A DNA stretch of 64,000 nt from Amia ocellicauda. Its lineage: Eukaryota; Chordata; Actinopteri; Amiiformes; Amiidae. Both the position numbers and the translations under genes were made by a program. This document shows positions 27,601-41,500 of the stretch, one piece after another. The notes beneath the pieces are model-generated. The model had not been told where the DNA came from, did no database searches, and saw nothing but the letters and a program-made list of their open reading frames with translations. The stretch spans positions 19,251,501 through 19,315,500 of the forward strand of contig NC_089866.1 in assembly GCF_036373705.1 (NCBI RefSeq). The letters are read 5' to 3'. Every line of letters starts with the position of its first letter. The first letter of the stretch is position 1.

Positions 27601-29514
27601 ATCTGTCTACCAGCCCCCACCTCAGCAGGTCTTCACCATTGCCCAGACTGGCCAGCAGGTACCAACCTCTCACGACAGGGCACTGCCACCATGGCATGGG
27701 GTAGGACTCTTATTGCAACCCAAATAGCATCTTTGTCCCCTGTGTGTAACAGAAATAGAGAGTACATCTCCATAATCCTAATCATGCTAGTTCATTTATA
27801 GTCTTTCTTCCTTAGTGGATGGTGTTTAGACTTTAAAAAAAAAGTGGGGGGTGAAACACTGATGTTGAACAAGAACATGCCATTCCCCAGCGTCTCACAG
27901 CTGGTCACTCTCCCCACAGTGCTCTCCTGCCGGCCTCTATAGCAACACATCCTACAACCACAGCCCCTTCAGCCAGCCTCGCCTCGCCCCTCACACCAAC
28001 CAGGACCTGCAGCCCAAATCCTACCCCAAGCCCATCTACTCATACAGGTGAGCTCACAGCAACACTGAGATCCTCTCATTCCCCTGAAACACACCCCAGA
28101 AAGAGACGTTTGGTCTTCTGCAGGGCGGTATTCATTTGTCCCAGGACAGGATCCGGGCCACAGTTTGCAATTTGGACAATACACAAAGTATCCGTTGGTT
28201 TTCTAACGTTCGGATCTGACTTCGCAGCTGTCTGATCGCGATGGCTCTGAAGAACAGCAAGACCGGCAGCCTCCCAGTCAGCGAAATCTACAGTTTTATG
28301 AAGGAGCACTTTCCCTATTTCAAGGTAAGGTGTCGGGGTGGGGTTGGGGTATCTGGTAGCACATGCAGAGAGGAGTGAGATGGGACCTTTAAGTGCATCG
28401 TCTCCGTGATTGTTTGCGTCACCTTTTTAATCTTGTCGTCTCTTCAGACAGCCCCGGATGGCTGGAAGAACTCGGTGCGGCACAACCTGTCCCTGAACAA
28501 GTGCTTCGAGAAGGTGGAGAACAAGATGAGCGGATCGTCGCGCAAGGGCTGCCTGTGGGCCCTCAACCCCGCCAAGATTGACAAGATGGAGGAGGAGATG
28601 CAAAAGTGGAAACGCAAGGACCTCCCTGCCATACGCCGCAGCATGGCCAACCCAGGCAAGACCACAGAGCTCTCCTGTAGCACGACTATCCAGTAGCTCA
28701 GAAAAGCCCTGCTTCAGTAAGTGTCAGTCAGTCAATAACTCCTCCCCTCCTCCAGATGAGCTAGACAAGCTGATCACAGACCGCCCGGAGAGCTGCAGAC
28801 GGAAGGCGTGTGACGCGGGGGTGACCCGGCTGCCCACCACCCAGGGAGGCCTGACGCTGCCCCCCCACCTGCAGCCCCAGCCCGTGATGACGCTGTCCCT
28901 GCAGTCCTTGCACCATCACCAGATCCAGGCTCAGGCCCGTCTCGCCCCCGGATCGCCTGCCCCGGCCCAGACGCCTCCTCTCCACACGGTGCCCGACCTC
29001 TCCCACAGCCCCCTCGGCCCCCAGCCCAGCAAGCCCCCGCACGACTTCTACAGCCTGCACGGCGACATGAGCACCGAGGTGGACTCGCTGGACCCCAGCA
29101 TCATGGACTTCGCTCTACAAGGTGGGTCTGCCTTCCTGGGGGGGTTCTATTGAGTTGTTCTTGTGGCTTGCCTTTCTTGGTCTTAGTAGCTGAAGAAAAC
29201 AAATAAAAATGATGAAATGATTACCTGTGGGATTAACCCCAATTCTCCCGGTGTCCTTTTCAGGGAATCTGTGGGAAGAGATGAAGGACGAAAGTTTCAA
29301 CCTGGAGACACTGGGTGCCTTCAGCAACTCCCCTCTGCGGCTCTCCGACTGCGAGTTGGTGACCCCCGGCCTGACGCCCGTGTCCAGCGCCAGCGACCTG
29401 TCCTTCTCCGACCTGCAGGTCACTGGCTTGTACACCACCTACACCACCCTGGACACCGTCTCCTCCCAGTACATGAGCACGCAGGGCAGCAACAAGCCCA
29501 TCGCCCTGCTCTAA
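21624..29514 (+). CDS. foxn4: Forkhead box protein N4 (FOXN4), complete
   Basis: FOXN4 is a winged-helix transcription factor needed for retinal amacrine/horizontal cell and spinal V2b interneuron fates (established for the family). Coding exons: 21624-21709, 26822-26988, 27193-27305, 27548-27658, 27920-28047, 28228-28324, 28448-28655, 28756-29121, 29264-29514. They total 1,527 nt, i.e. 508 aa plus stop, close to the 517 aa of the human protein. The start reads [13 protein letters not shown]. The forkhead domain begins at [17 protein letters not shown] (about residue 196) and contains [18 protein letters not shown] near residues 240-257. The C-terminal activation region contains [20 protein letters not shown] and ends KPIALL, as in other FOXN4 proteins. 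The intron after 28655 appears to use a GC donor. FOXN4 lies head to head with MYO1H and converges on ACACB. Confidence 0.95.
21710..26821 (+). other. foxn4: FOXN4 intron after the first coding exon (5.1 kb)
   Basis: This is the largest FOXN4 intron. It has a G-rich patch at 22140-22270 and an AT-rich stretch at 24350-25150 with an (AAAC)n run near 24254-24270. It also contains CAATGG/CCATGG-type motifs and TAAT cores near 25760-25880. No further exon is recognised. Enhancers in such introns are common, but none can be shown here. Confidence 0.6.
28656..28755 (+). other. foxn4: 100-nt GC-AG intron of FOXN4
   Basis: The exon ends AACCCAG and the intron begins GCAAGACC, a strong GC-donor context, and ends CTCCTCCAG before ATGAGCTAGAC. 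Only this junction gives the expected N-P-D-E-L-D-K-L reading (human N-P-E-E-L-D-K-L) in frame. If retained, the intron adds about a dozen foreign residues and a stop at about 28,694-28,696. Confidence 0.8.
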
Positions 29515-29798
29515 TGCTGCCAGGGACACGAGGCACGCGTTAGAAAGACAGTTTAGGAGCTGACGGATAAGAAACAAAATAGATAATACTGCAGAATAGA
29601 AGATCTCACTTTTGCACATTGGCGTGACTGCTTGAGCTCATTGTTGGCACTCCTCCATTGGCATCCAACACAAGACCACCAAGGTGTGGCTGGCGATCAC
29701 CCTTGTACCTGCTGGTTGGTCGCAGAACTCCATTTCTCTGAAGTCCGATTTCAAAGTTAACTGTCCTTGTGTGGGACATTGGTAATACTTTCACATGG

Positions 29799-29838
<40 letters not shown>

Positions 29839-31143
29839 AAACCCCATTAATCAATCAAAGCAGTAAAGGAAAGAAGCCAAAACAAAACATTAATAAAGTG
29901 ATTTAGCTGAGGACTTTTATTTTCCCCTTGCGGAGAAGCCGTACCAGTGTCAATGAGCAGTACAGTCAACGCTATTCTTTGCCAAACGAACTCTAATGGA
30001 GAGGATGGACAGCTTACCTGCGGTGCTGCAACTCTCAAGTCCGTTGATAGCAGCTTCGTGAAACACTGGCCCCATTTCGGGTGCCACTGTAACGATGTCG
30101 ATCTGAATACCGGACAAAACAAGGATTTCCGATAACATGTCCGTGTCAGAGAACACAGAGGAAAGGACTGCTTTTCTCCAGCGCAGAGACGTCAGAGTTT
30201 TCTTACCTCCTGTTGTGAATGTTAGATTTGTTAGTGAAGTGTCCTGTTTTTTTGTACTTGTGCTAGGCAGTATTACTGTGTTGTATATTTGTTTATTTAT
30301 ATTTATTGATGTGACACGAGAGAGATGCGTCAATGAGCACTGTTTACATTTTCTCAAGCTGCATCATCCCTTTAAATATCAGAAGGGAGAATACGACCCA
30401 ATGAGCGTCTTGAAACAAAAATGTTCAATAACAAAGAAAGCAATAATTAAATCAAAAATACCCACCAAGTTTTCTTAACATGATCCAGGGAGGACAAACT
30501 GTTGAACCTGTAATTGTTTGTATTAATTATAATTTTTCAAAACAAGTTCTAAAGCTTTATTTATTTTTCTACTCCCGAGTACATCTTTCTTAATGGAAAT
30601 ATGCATTTACCGCTTTTGAACCCGACAGCCCTGTTGCATATGTGTGATATAACAATGCTGTGTACTGGAATTTGCATGTGAGGAGGGAAGAGGGGCTTTT
30701 AATTAACTTCAGAAACCTACCTTCCCTGCAAAGTTCAAAACGTTCTGAGACTTTCAGGTGTGTGCCATAGCTTGTGTGCAGACAAACTGGGGATATTGCA
30801 GCTGAACTCTATACCAAGACCAAGGGCTAGATCAAATCAAAACTTTGACCCACCCACAAATTGCAAATCACAAAGTTGTACCCCATCGCGTTTTGATTTA
30901 TTAATAGTGACTTCTAACAAAGAGTTGTACAGATTTGTCCTGTGCGATTCACGGTTACTTCAGATCTGATTTGGTCTGAACCCAAGTGTAAAATTCATAT
31001 AGAACACATCTGCAGACTTTTTATATTTTGTTTCTTTTCTTTTTTTACATTTGTTATTTTTATACATTCCTAGGGGTACTAAAAACTTCAAAAGAATAAC
31101 TGTAAATTATGTATGTAAAAAACATTCAAACTTTAGCAATAAA
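29515..31143 (+). other. foxn4: Probable FOXN4 3' UTR
   Basis: The sequence after the FOXN4 stop (TAA at 29512-29514) has no protein-coding signal. A (TA)n tract lies at 29804-29835. AATAAA hexamers occur at 29892-29897 and 31138-31143; either could be the polyadenylation signal. A 113-codon open frame at 30137-30478 has no recognised motif and is judged non-coding. Confidence 0.5.
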
Positions 31144-33309
31144 TATTTAAATGAGAAAAATGACTTCTCTTTTCAGGAGTTTGGACATCCCCTATAGACA
31201 CATGTAGAAGGTAAAGAGTTTATTTTGGCATAGACGGGCTTGGCTAAGGCAAAGCAATGACTTCTGGGAAAGGGTGTTTGTTGCCGGATGCTTATTCTTT
31301 AGACAGTGGAAGTCGGGCGTGAGACCCCGAGTTGTCCTCCTCCCAAACTTCAGTTAAACTGCATTTTGTGAATGATTAGTTTAGAGCGGTCATGACCTGG
31401 TCTGGTTAAATATTGCAATGTAGTCTGTGATTCAGTCCCTGCTGCGTAGGCTCCTGCCAGACAGGTCCGTTTGTTCCAGCAAAAATATATAGGGACAGGA
31501 CATTGCACTGCAAAAAAAAAAAAATAATAAAGATGACAGGAGGGGAAATTTGTATAGCACTGTTTATCTTACCCTCCACACAGACACGAATAATCACATC
31601 AATTGTACAAGATTAAATACAGTAACTAAAACTTGCAAATATCTTTACACCATACTTCTTTCAAGCATCGAGTTACTTGGGAGCCCAGTTAAACAGACAA
31701 TTCCAAAAATACTGGTGTTTATTCGCTGTAGAAGACGACTCGGCACTAAACATCATACACTGGTTTATCCCACAAAATGAGTATTGACAGCTTTCTGATT
31801 GCCTTTGGTTTTAGAACTCGATTCCATGGTGTCCCCAGAGCTACACTTGTCATAATACATCTCTGTGCTGTGATCAAGTGTCTGCAAAATACGGCAGGTT
31901 GACTGCATAGCTTATTTACAAATATACATTCCATTTCATATATAAATATAGATTTTGTGCGTGTGTGTTCTGCATTCCAAGGCCACAAAAATAAAATGCT
32001 GGTGTTCAGTGATACGAAACAAACTGCTGGTTTGAACTAAATTAAACATTAACACTCTTACAGAATGGCTAAAGACTAAACTACACCTATATAAAACTTC
32101 ACTCCCTGTTACTGTAGAGCAGAAAACAAATGCTGAAATATTTAAGTAGAGCTATTTAAGTACTATTTATTTATTCCATAGCTATGGACTCTAACTTTAA
32201 TCAACAGCTCTGCTACTTTGTAGATTATTATACAGGACACTGTAATTACTAATCACATAAAATCATGTTGCCTATTGGCACTCAAGTTAAAATAGCGAAT
32301 TCCCCCCCACACCCATGTCCATGAATGAACTGCCTAGTTATTACGATGAAGTCTGTCACTAAAAGTAGGACAACATTCAAGAGTCACGGTTGATCTGAGA
32401 ATGAATGAGGTATTTCAATCTTTTTCTCGGTCTCCTGGACATCATCAAGTTTGCAACAGTTGAAGTACTCTGTTACGACAGAAAAACAAGACGTACACAT
32501 TCATTTCCGTTTTAGGGTTTTGGTTCTTGTAGTGTCATTGTGTTTTACTGTCCTTGACCGAGATCATGAGGTCTGAATTTCTTTTCAGGAAGCAGTCTTT
32601 TTCTTTTATCCTTTACCCAGAGTTCCACAGGAGAATCGGATGCAAATATGAACCAGAACAGAGATATTCTTGAACCTTATTAGTTACTCCACATGTGATC
32701 CTTTGGCGTTTAGCTTGGTGTCTGTTACAAAAACTTAGTTTCTGGTTGGCTTTCTTCTTTTCAGATTGTGCAGATAGAAATAAAGCACACTGAAACCTGT
32801 GACATTAGAACGCTCGAGTCTAGGTGTGTTTTAATAACTACACGTTGTCTAACATTACCCATTACTTAACAAGTGATGGCCCCTGATACCTGTGAAAGTG
32901 ACGATCAGGAATGGGGACAGGACAGTGCTGTCTCGTGAAAGAGGGTGCAGTTCGAGAGACGTGTGGGCCCGTAAGAATATGATAGTGAACTACGCCCATT
33001 TGGTGCCACATGAAAGGTAGAGAACGTCACCCATATTGTGCGCAGCGCTTTGAATTAGTCAGTGGTTGCGATCAGTGATGCTTTTTTTTGCTTCCTGAGT
33101 CCTGCTGGAGGTACAGAAGTCAGTGTAACTTTCCATCTGGGCTACAGTAATAAACATTTAAAAGTGGCTTTATTCAAAATGGCCACCGGGCCCTGGAGGT
33201 CAAGTAAGCATCCAACCCCCTTTGCTTTGACTGGCAGTTAAAAGAATCCCTGATACCCCCAAAGGAAGGTGCCTGTGGGGTTTGAGGTAGCTCTAGGGCC
33301 ACCAGGTGC
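31144..33309 (-). other. Convergent intergenic region and probable ACACB 3' UTR
   Basis: This lies between the convergent FOXN4 and ACACB 3' ends. On the minus strand, candidate polyadenylation signals (AATAAA, read as TTTATT on plus) are at 33169-33174, 32166-32175 (overlapping) and 31718-31723. Which one ends ACACB cannot be decided from sequence. No other gene is seen. Confidence 0.45.
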
Positions 33310-36300
33310 TCAGGTAGTGCTGCTGCTGTCCATGGTAGCCAGCAGGCGGGAGATATGAGCCCTCTGGGATGGAGTGATGATCTGGGTCATGTGGATGATG
33401 CAGTCCATTGCAACCTCTGGATTTTCCTGGACCAAACTAGGGGATAGGAAATGGAAAAACAGTCCAATCAAATTCTCCCAGAGACCCCTCTCCATAATCT
33501 AGCTGGCCTCACGCCTTGGGATTGGTAATAGATGACCTTGCATCATTCATGCACAACAGAATAAAACAAGAAAACAGAGCAGCTTATTTACTCCAGGAAT
33601 TGCAGACTGACCTGCGTATGTGCTTCAGGGCGTAGTCCCTCTTCAGGTACTTGATGTTCTCCCGGATAAGCGAGTGGGCGCCATCGTCCTCTGCCAGGTG
33701 CTTCTCCAGCCACTCCACCACCAGCTTGTTGTTGTCCCACAGGTAGGCCTGCGGACGACACACACCAGGGTTCAGGCTCAGCTCCGGCTACAAGGCTACA
33801 GGGCCCACCCTTGCCGTATATTACTTCAGTCCCGGATATGAAAGCTACATCTCTCAGATCCTCTCTGGGATGCCTGAATTCCAGAGAGACGGTGCCGAGC
33901 TGTAGGTCAGCCCATCTGGTCTGCCACCCACCTTGACAGCACCCTCGGATTCCACGAACCAGCGCCGGAGCATGGACTGGATGTGGCCATTGCTCAGCTC
34001 CTTATTGGCCTGCAGGATCTCAAGCTTCGCAGCCTCCTCCAGCAGGAGGCGACGCAGACGCCAGTAGAAGAAAACGCGTGCACTCTTCCATTCCAGGATG
34101 TCCTGCAGAGGAAGGAAGCAGAGAAACTAGATGTATACAAAAGCAAAAATGCAGAGAGATGTACGTTTCATTAGGATATACATGGGTGGGCATCCCTAGT
34201 CCCGGGGTGCTTATCCTTATTCAGTTAATAAAGATTCATAGATATTCAAACAGGATCTTCAAGACAGTTTTTAAATCTGTTCCACAAATCAAATCAAGAG
34301 TTACCTTCTCTCCTTAAATAATTCAATTTCTCGTATCAGCCAAGCACAGGCACTGCCTATTTCGGTGGCTTGAGAAACTAGAGACACTGAAGCTCTGATC
34401 TTACGGTGATGGCACCCTTCTCCTGCATTCTGCCCGGGGTGTCGTGGAGGTCCACAAACTGCACTGCCACCTGGTGGTAGATGGGCAACAGGAACTCCTC
34501 CCGTGTCTTCAACTTGCTCTCAAGGTCTTTCCGTTCAGCCCCGGGCAGCTCTGGGGAGCCTGTCAGAACACAGGGTTGGGCATCTGCGTGATACAGGGAT
34601 TGTCACAAAACAGGAATTCAAATATCTGTGATCGAATGCGGTTGAGAACATTTTGGGTCCAGCTCACAATACTGTGCTGGAAAAAACAAGTGATTTTTTT
34701 TTCCGCAACAGGTAGTTAGAAAAGACACATATGCAGTCCTACGGTGGCACAACTGTCTTTAACTATATTTCTGTATTCCCTCTCTCCTGTACAGCGAGGT
34801 TTACCGAGCTGATCAGCGAGCCGAGCGTATATCGGGTCAATCCTGCGCATGGTTTTCAAAAGATCCTTCCTGCGGAACTTGATCTCCACGGTCCCCTCTG
34901 CCTCCAGCACGCCGCCTCTGTCAGACAACAGCGCTGTTACATGGACATCAGAGCACCACGCACAACTACAGACTGACACTTCACGTTTACTTGGCACTCT
35001 AAACAGCTGAACATTTTACAAAGAGCTTCTGAACTTAAGTACAGTACCTGCTCTCCTTGTCTGCATACAGCTCCATGTACAGTGGGTTAATGGTAGGATC
35101 GATGACGACCCAGGACCCCCCCCGCAGCTCGGCATGAGGAGGGATGTAGACGAGGACAGGCTGGCGAAACTCCCGCAGGCTGTCCACGATGTGCGCCCCG
35201 AACTTCAGCACCTGGTCGTACATGTCTGAGGAGCGAGACCGAGACCTTACTGGGACAGGCACAGCCATCATGAAAGAGCCACCCGTTGACCACCCGTTTA
35301 AACATTTAGGCCTCCCCAAGATGGTTCCACTTGCTTTGATAGATACACATTTTTTTTTAATGAAATGTGTCTTGGACAGATACCCTTCATTCCTCCTGAG
35401 AAGCCCCTCCAGTTTGCGAAGACCATGAGAGGCAGGTGCTCACGGTTGAAGTCACTGATGGCCTGGGCTGTTTTAAAGGCCGAGTCTGGGAACCAAACCT
35501 GACCAGCCTGTTGCACCAGCTGAGGGGGAGACAACAGCACGTGGACTTTACTAGAGTTCTTGAGACAGACGGAGTTGTATTAAACCATGTAACTAGAATA
35601 TAGTATTGATGGTTAAGACGGTAATAAACCCTAAATAGAAAATTGCTGCTCACTCGTGCTTCAGAGTCCAGGTTGGCTGGGTCTGCAGGTATGACGAGCT
35701 CCACAGTGCGAGTCTCCACCGCAATAACCCCGACAGGAATCCCTCCCAACCTGCAGGGCAAAACACAGACACTCAGAAATATATATTTACAGCTATTGCC
35801 AAACCAGCTACTTCTCAATTCAACTTTGATGCAAAAAATTCAGAGAAGGAAACCAATAGGCCTTCACATTGCCTCAAATACTATAAAGTACAACTGTTCA
35901 TATAAAATGTATCCTGCTGCTGCAAATTATTTGAGCGAGAGGTTTAAAAATTAATTTAATAGCTCTGGAAATCAAGATACACATACCTGGCTCTCCCCGT
36001 CACCACAGTCTGGGCCCAGGAGCTCATCACTTCCATGAAGGAGCCCTGGTCAAAGAAGCCACTCTGCCAAGCACCTTTCACAGCTGCCAACACAACAAGC
36101 ACTGAGCAAAAGTGTCGAGGAACACAATGCCATGGGCGTCTAGTTTTGTAAAATGAAAACTATAAGCATTTCAAAAGCTTAACTACACGGAATGAAAACA
36201 AAGCCCTGTTTTGAAAAGTACAAAGATAATTTCTACTCACATGGATGAGGTCTCCCAGCAAGTAACCAGCGAGGGTCATAGGGGGCCTTTGTGGGGATGA

Positions 36301-38554
36301 ATTCAATCTCTCGCTCGACAGGGTCTTTGGGTGCCAGCACCGGCACGGGACTGTACTTGTCCTGAAACAGACATACATGACTTAAGAGTTCCCGCAAGGA
36401 CGACCATGTTAATATTAATATTATGTTCTGGTTGGTATACTATACCTTTGGCATGTAGGACAGCCACTGCAAAATGGTGAAGACACCCTCAAAGTCATCT
36501 GGGACTGTAGTGTGTGTGACTCCATTGTTGTGCATGATCTGCACCCCCCCAAGCTGGTTGTTTGAGGTGTAGACGTCACGGCCGAGAACCTGAGAGACGG
36601 ACATGGCAAAGTCAGGAGAGGAATGAACTCCAGCCCCAGCTGGCACCAAAATCAAACCCCAACCCTGGGGACAAATGGGACCTGAGTGAAACTTCTTCAG
36701 GCTGCACCAAGAAGCACTTTACACAGGAGAGCTGCTGGACAGACCTTGTTGAGGGCACTGGCTCCCGTGAGGATGATGTGTGAGTTTTCCACCTGGATGA
36801 CTCGCTGGCCCAGCCTGACCAGGTAGGCCCCGATCCCAATGGCACGGCACGTCACCTGCAGAGCAAAACCCGGGACAGAGCAGTCGAGTGTCAGAGAAGA
36901 TACTAAACAAGAAAAACTATCATATAGTCCTGAAGCAGACGAACTGTGTATCCGATTTATCACATGCATAAATCACCCCTAGAGATGCTCTTGAATGAAG
37001 CAATCATGGCGTAATTCTGTCTCGGCCTACAGTGTCATTAGCTACTGTATTCAGGCACTTTGCCAATGCGAGGAAATGTAAACAAGTGAGTGATGGTCCC
37101 TGAATGAATCGAACCTCTTTAATGGACAACTGCTTTATGTACATGTCTTCCCCATTAACTGCACATGCTATTTATCACATGGGGCGGGAATGTAAAATAC
37201 ATTCAACACCTCATTCAACACTCGACAGCAGCTGAAGCAGCTCTTACCATGCTGATTGTGATGACCTCATTGTAGGCTAACGAAGACTCCCCTGCGATGG
37301 TACCAGATCCTCGCAGGTTCTCCACTCCCAGGCCATCCTCCTTCCCGATAATGTCTGTGATAATGTACCTGAGGGCAGAGAGTAGAAAGTGGCAGACGGC
37401 ACTGTGATCCTAAACAGACCACAATACAGTCCACTCCAGCATGTTGTCAACAGGAGGTTATTAAAAGGTCAGGACTTTATACACACCTGGATTCCCCCCC
37501 TTCCTCGACATGTTCGCAGTGTACAGAGTTGGAGGAGCTAATCCTGGTGTAGTCTTGGGGAGTCAGGTAGAGGTATTTAAAACCCTGAAGAACACGAACC
37601 AAATATCAGGATGACCATCTTCATAGAGGACTGGAAAGATTCAGATTGTGCTGCGCATCTTTACATTTCCAGTACCTTGTAGGGGTCGGTGGGGTCGATC
37701 CAGGCCACCTGGAACATGTGCCTGATCTCCTCCGCCAGGCCGATGCGCGCCCCGCTGTTGGCCGAGATGTAGACCCGCGGGATGCCCTCGGCCCGGGCCA
37801 GCTCGGAGGCACGCAGGAACAGCAGGTCCTCCTGGGGCCCAAACGAGCCGATCATGTAGGTGATGTCATTGCAGATCACGATGATGTCGCGCCCCTCGGG
37901 ATACTCCAGTGTTTTCAGCTTCATGCGGAACGCCACCATCCCCACCTGCAGAGTGGGATGCAATGTTAGCACCGAAGGCATGTTTTGCCTTCACCTTCAT
38001 TGTGCATTCATCGATTCTTTGGCAAACTGTGCTGAGGCCAAATTAAAGATGCTCTAGTGATTTTTTTATTTTTACAGACTGGGACCCCCCAGAGTGAAAA
38101 CTGACACCACACACCTCATTGCCTCCAGGCAGCCTGTTCATCTGCACCAACTGGCCCTGAGGGTCCAATACCAGCTCTGTGCACATCAGCACCTCCTTTG
38201 GGGAGTCTTGCCCTGAGCCCCAGAGCTTGAACAGGGCCTGGTCAACCAAGGAGAGAAAGGATCGTTATCTTCCAGAGATTTCCACTTGAAATGAGAATTA
38301 CAAAAGCACAAAAGTCCCCCCCAACCCACTCTCTCCCTTTGGAGCACACCCTTCAGGTCACTGAGGTATGGTAGGAATCCAGGAAGGCATTACAGCACCT
38401 GTCTGAACATTTCCGGGAAGTCATACACATAGGTTGTGCCCAAGGACTGGGCTTGGAACCTCTTGGACTGAAGGAGATCCTTGGTGACGTATGGGGTGTT
38501 GATGAGCATGCCGTGCAGCGGGCCTTGCTTATCTCCATAGGAGTGGAACATGAT
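33310..38554 (-). CDS. acacb: ACACB exons 36-52: carboxyltransferase domain and C-terminus
   Basis: Exons: 38399-38554, 38115-38237, 37676-37945, 37487-37584, 37248-37368, 36745-36855, 36446-36589, 36241-36361, 35987-36083, 35654-35750, 35384-35519, 35048-35225, 34805-34917, 34405-34559, 33932-34102, 33612-33748, 33310-33436. This domain transfers the carboxyl group from biotin to acetyl-CoA. Landmarks are [110 protein letters not shown] and [20 protein letters not shown]. The protein ends [11 protein letters not shown]. The domain is intact, with no frame breaks. Confidence 0.95.
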
Positions 38555-41500
38555 CTGTGCAGGAGACACAAACAAGAGGGTAGGCCTTTCACCAGGTCAC
38601 ACTACAGAACACCAGCAGAAGCCCCAACCGCATTTCTGTGACTCCACGTGAAGTAGCATTGACCAAACAGCCGTGCAATCTTAAAAGGCCATCAGACGAG
38701 ACTAATGCCACCAAAACACAGAGCAACGATGCTTTAGATATGTTGCCAGCCACAACCTCTCCCAATAGAGCAGTGTTTGAAAGGCTGTTGACATTTCAAA
38801 GAACCAAACCTTGGAATCCAATCTTTTCTGGACCTTTCTCCCGTTTCTACCTTTATTGTTGTCCTCCTCAATCTGGGAAATGAAAGGTGGTTATACTTTA
38901 GAGATTTATACAGTAAAACGTGAAGTGCAAAGGGTAACACTGCAAATATCCATGCAGTCCCACAATTCCCTTTTTCAAGAGTCATGGCTTAAAAATATTT
39001 CTACAGAGCACCACTTTCAGGAAAAAGATCACGGGTGTCGATCTTGATTGTGGAAGCTAGACGCCATGGTCTGCTGGCTGGTGTACCGTACCTGTGCAGT
39101 GCGAGGGTCGGTGACCTCCTTGTACAGGCTGATGTCCAGGTAGTATCCTGACTCATTGGTGAGAAAGAGGCGGATGGGGATGGCCTTGCCCGTAGGGGTC
39201 AGGCGGATGTTGATCTTCAGCTCAGCCTGCAGGACCCGCAACTTCCACAGCCGGCTGCCGTAGCGCATCACCATGGACCGGACAGACTCCTCAATCTGCA
39301 CCGTAAGAAACCACACAGAGGATGAAGAGAGCGCGTATCACTGGAACATGGTTTTACAGTAGTCCAGTACATATTGACCAGTAGTACAATGTGCTGAATA
39401 ATGCATTAGTCAAAAGCAGTTTGTGTGTGTGTGTGTGTTGGGGGGTAGGGGGTGGGGGGGAGGAAGCAGCCTGACCTTGGAGGGGTCCATGATGACTGTG
39501 GGGACGAAGTTGAGGAAGATATGGTTGCAGTCGGTGCGCACGGTGGTGTTGCTGAAGGCCACCTCCAGCTCATCCATGGCTTCCAGCAGCAGTCTCTCAC
39601 CCTCATTCTGCAGGTACTCGAACGATGCCTCCTGAGAGAGGGTAGGGGGGACAGGGTACAGCGCTTACAGAGGCAGCCCTTTTCCCCATGGGTGGCAACC
39701 GCTTTCTATAGAGTTACACACTTTGGGGGCAGAATGTAATTGGTAGTACAATCAACATCACCTTGTTATTTCTCTAACTCATTGGTCCGAGTATTAGAAA
39801 CCGCCATTTCAATACATTCATATTTTTATATATTCCTTCTGGACAGGCCAACATTCTCCAGAGCTGTTAAGTCAAGCAGGAGCATGCCACTGGGAAAGGA
39901 GAAAGCGAGTCTTGAAAGCTGGATCCCATAGGGAGTTTTACCTTGGTGATGAGGTCTGAGTGTCGGATGATGGCCCGCACAAAGAAGCGGTAATCCGTAA
40001 CCTCCGCCCCCTGCTCCACGCGGGCGGCGCCCAGGTACATTTGCATCTTGTGGTTGGCGCAGGGCACGGCAGTCAGGTCGAAGTTGCGCATACGGTTGAG
40101 CTCCAACTGGAAAGCCAAGGCAGGCTCCAGGTTGCGATAAATACGGTCCTCCTGGAACTGAAAATAGATTGCCTCTAAACGGACTGCGTGGAGATTACTC
40201 ACGCAATGCGACACTTGTACACTAGCAGTTATTGCCTAGTTTAGGGTCTACAAGCCAATAGACTGACTTCTCCCACACTGCTGCTTATCCCAGAAAAGTT
40301 GTTTTCCTGGTGAGCATTTATTTTTACCTGGTCTCTTGCTCTGAAGGTGAAGAATTTGGGAAATTCTCTCTGTAATACAATAAGAATAAATGATAAACAT
40401 TGTGCACTGTATATTAAACACTATGAAACAATTACCACTATAAAAATAACATCTAATTACTTAACATTTACCTTTTGGGCAATTAAAAAAGTGATTCTTC
40501 TTATTCCATAGTCAAAGAGGATAGATTTCTGAAATAAGAAACGTCTGTGTCAGGGCATACAAAGGTACAACAGACAATCCTGTTGAAGTAGGATCACAAC
40601 TACCACAATGAAAAACCAGAATAAAGTTTAAATAACTCAAATGCCTTTTCCCGATGTCTTGCTGTAACAGGAGACAGGTATAGATCGGTCTTACCTTGGA
40701 CTGGGCGTAAGTGCTGAAGGCTGTGACTAAGGTGTCGTCGTCCTCCGTTTCTGCCGACTTAATAGAAACGTTGATGATGTGGATCGGGTTCTCCCTCATA
40801 GATTGCTGTGACAATGACAAACAACCCACTCCGTTAAATCTTCGCCTCTCACTCTTCCTTGCAAAACCGTAAGACCACAGCTCCTTTACCTTGCAGCTCT
40901 CCTCGTCGTAGAGGGTGGAGCACACCTCAGTGAATAGCGGGCACTCCAGCATAGGGTCGGCGAAACACGAGATCACCTCATCGAAGTTCCTGAGACGGTA
41001 CAGATCCACCCATGAATACAGACATGTGTTCATGCAGACCTAACAACAACTAGGGGGTCATATTACACATTCTTTAGAAAATAAATGACCCAGAAGCCTT
41101 AGTTCCTGGTATCCCAATCCCACAATTCCTTCACTCAGTCCTGAACCTAGCTGAGCATACTGGGAGATCTTCTCTTACTTCTTGAAGTCTTCAAAGCACT
41201 GGAAGGCCACCATTGCCCCCATCCTTTGGCACGGAGGAGAGAGCCCTCCCTCCAGGAAGAGCTCGCTGCCCTGCCGGCTCATTTCAAACGGTCCAGAGGA
41301 GACGGGCACTGACATCCTGTAAGGAGAGGGGATACACTCTTATAGAATGGGTGCTACTGACATTGCTAGAGGAGCTGTGTGGCCTTGGTACTGAGGTGCC
41401 TCCCATCCCTTCAGAGAAACCATTAGCACCACTGCATACAAAGCTATGATACAAAGGTAAACCTACCTGAAATCCCAAATATTGTTTCTACCCAGTACCC

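Noticed and set aside
28656..28696. Reading the FOXN4 forkhead exon on into a stop as the true C-terminus
   Set aside because: The downstream exons 28756-29121 and 29264-29514 encode the conserved FOXN4 C-terminal region in frame through a GC-AG intron, so this is intron read-through.
30137..30478. 113-codon open frame with a hydrophobic segment
   Set aside because: It lies in the FOXN4 3' UTR, is AT-rich, has no recognised motif and no independent promoter or splice evidence.
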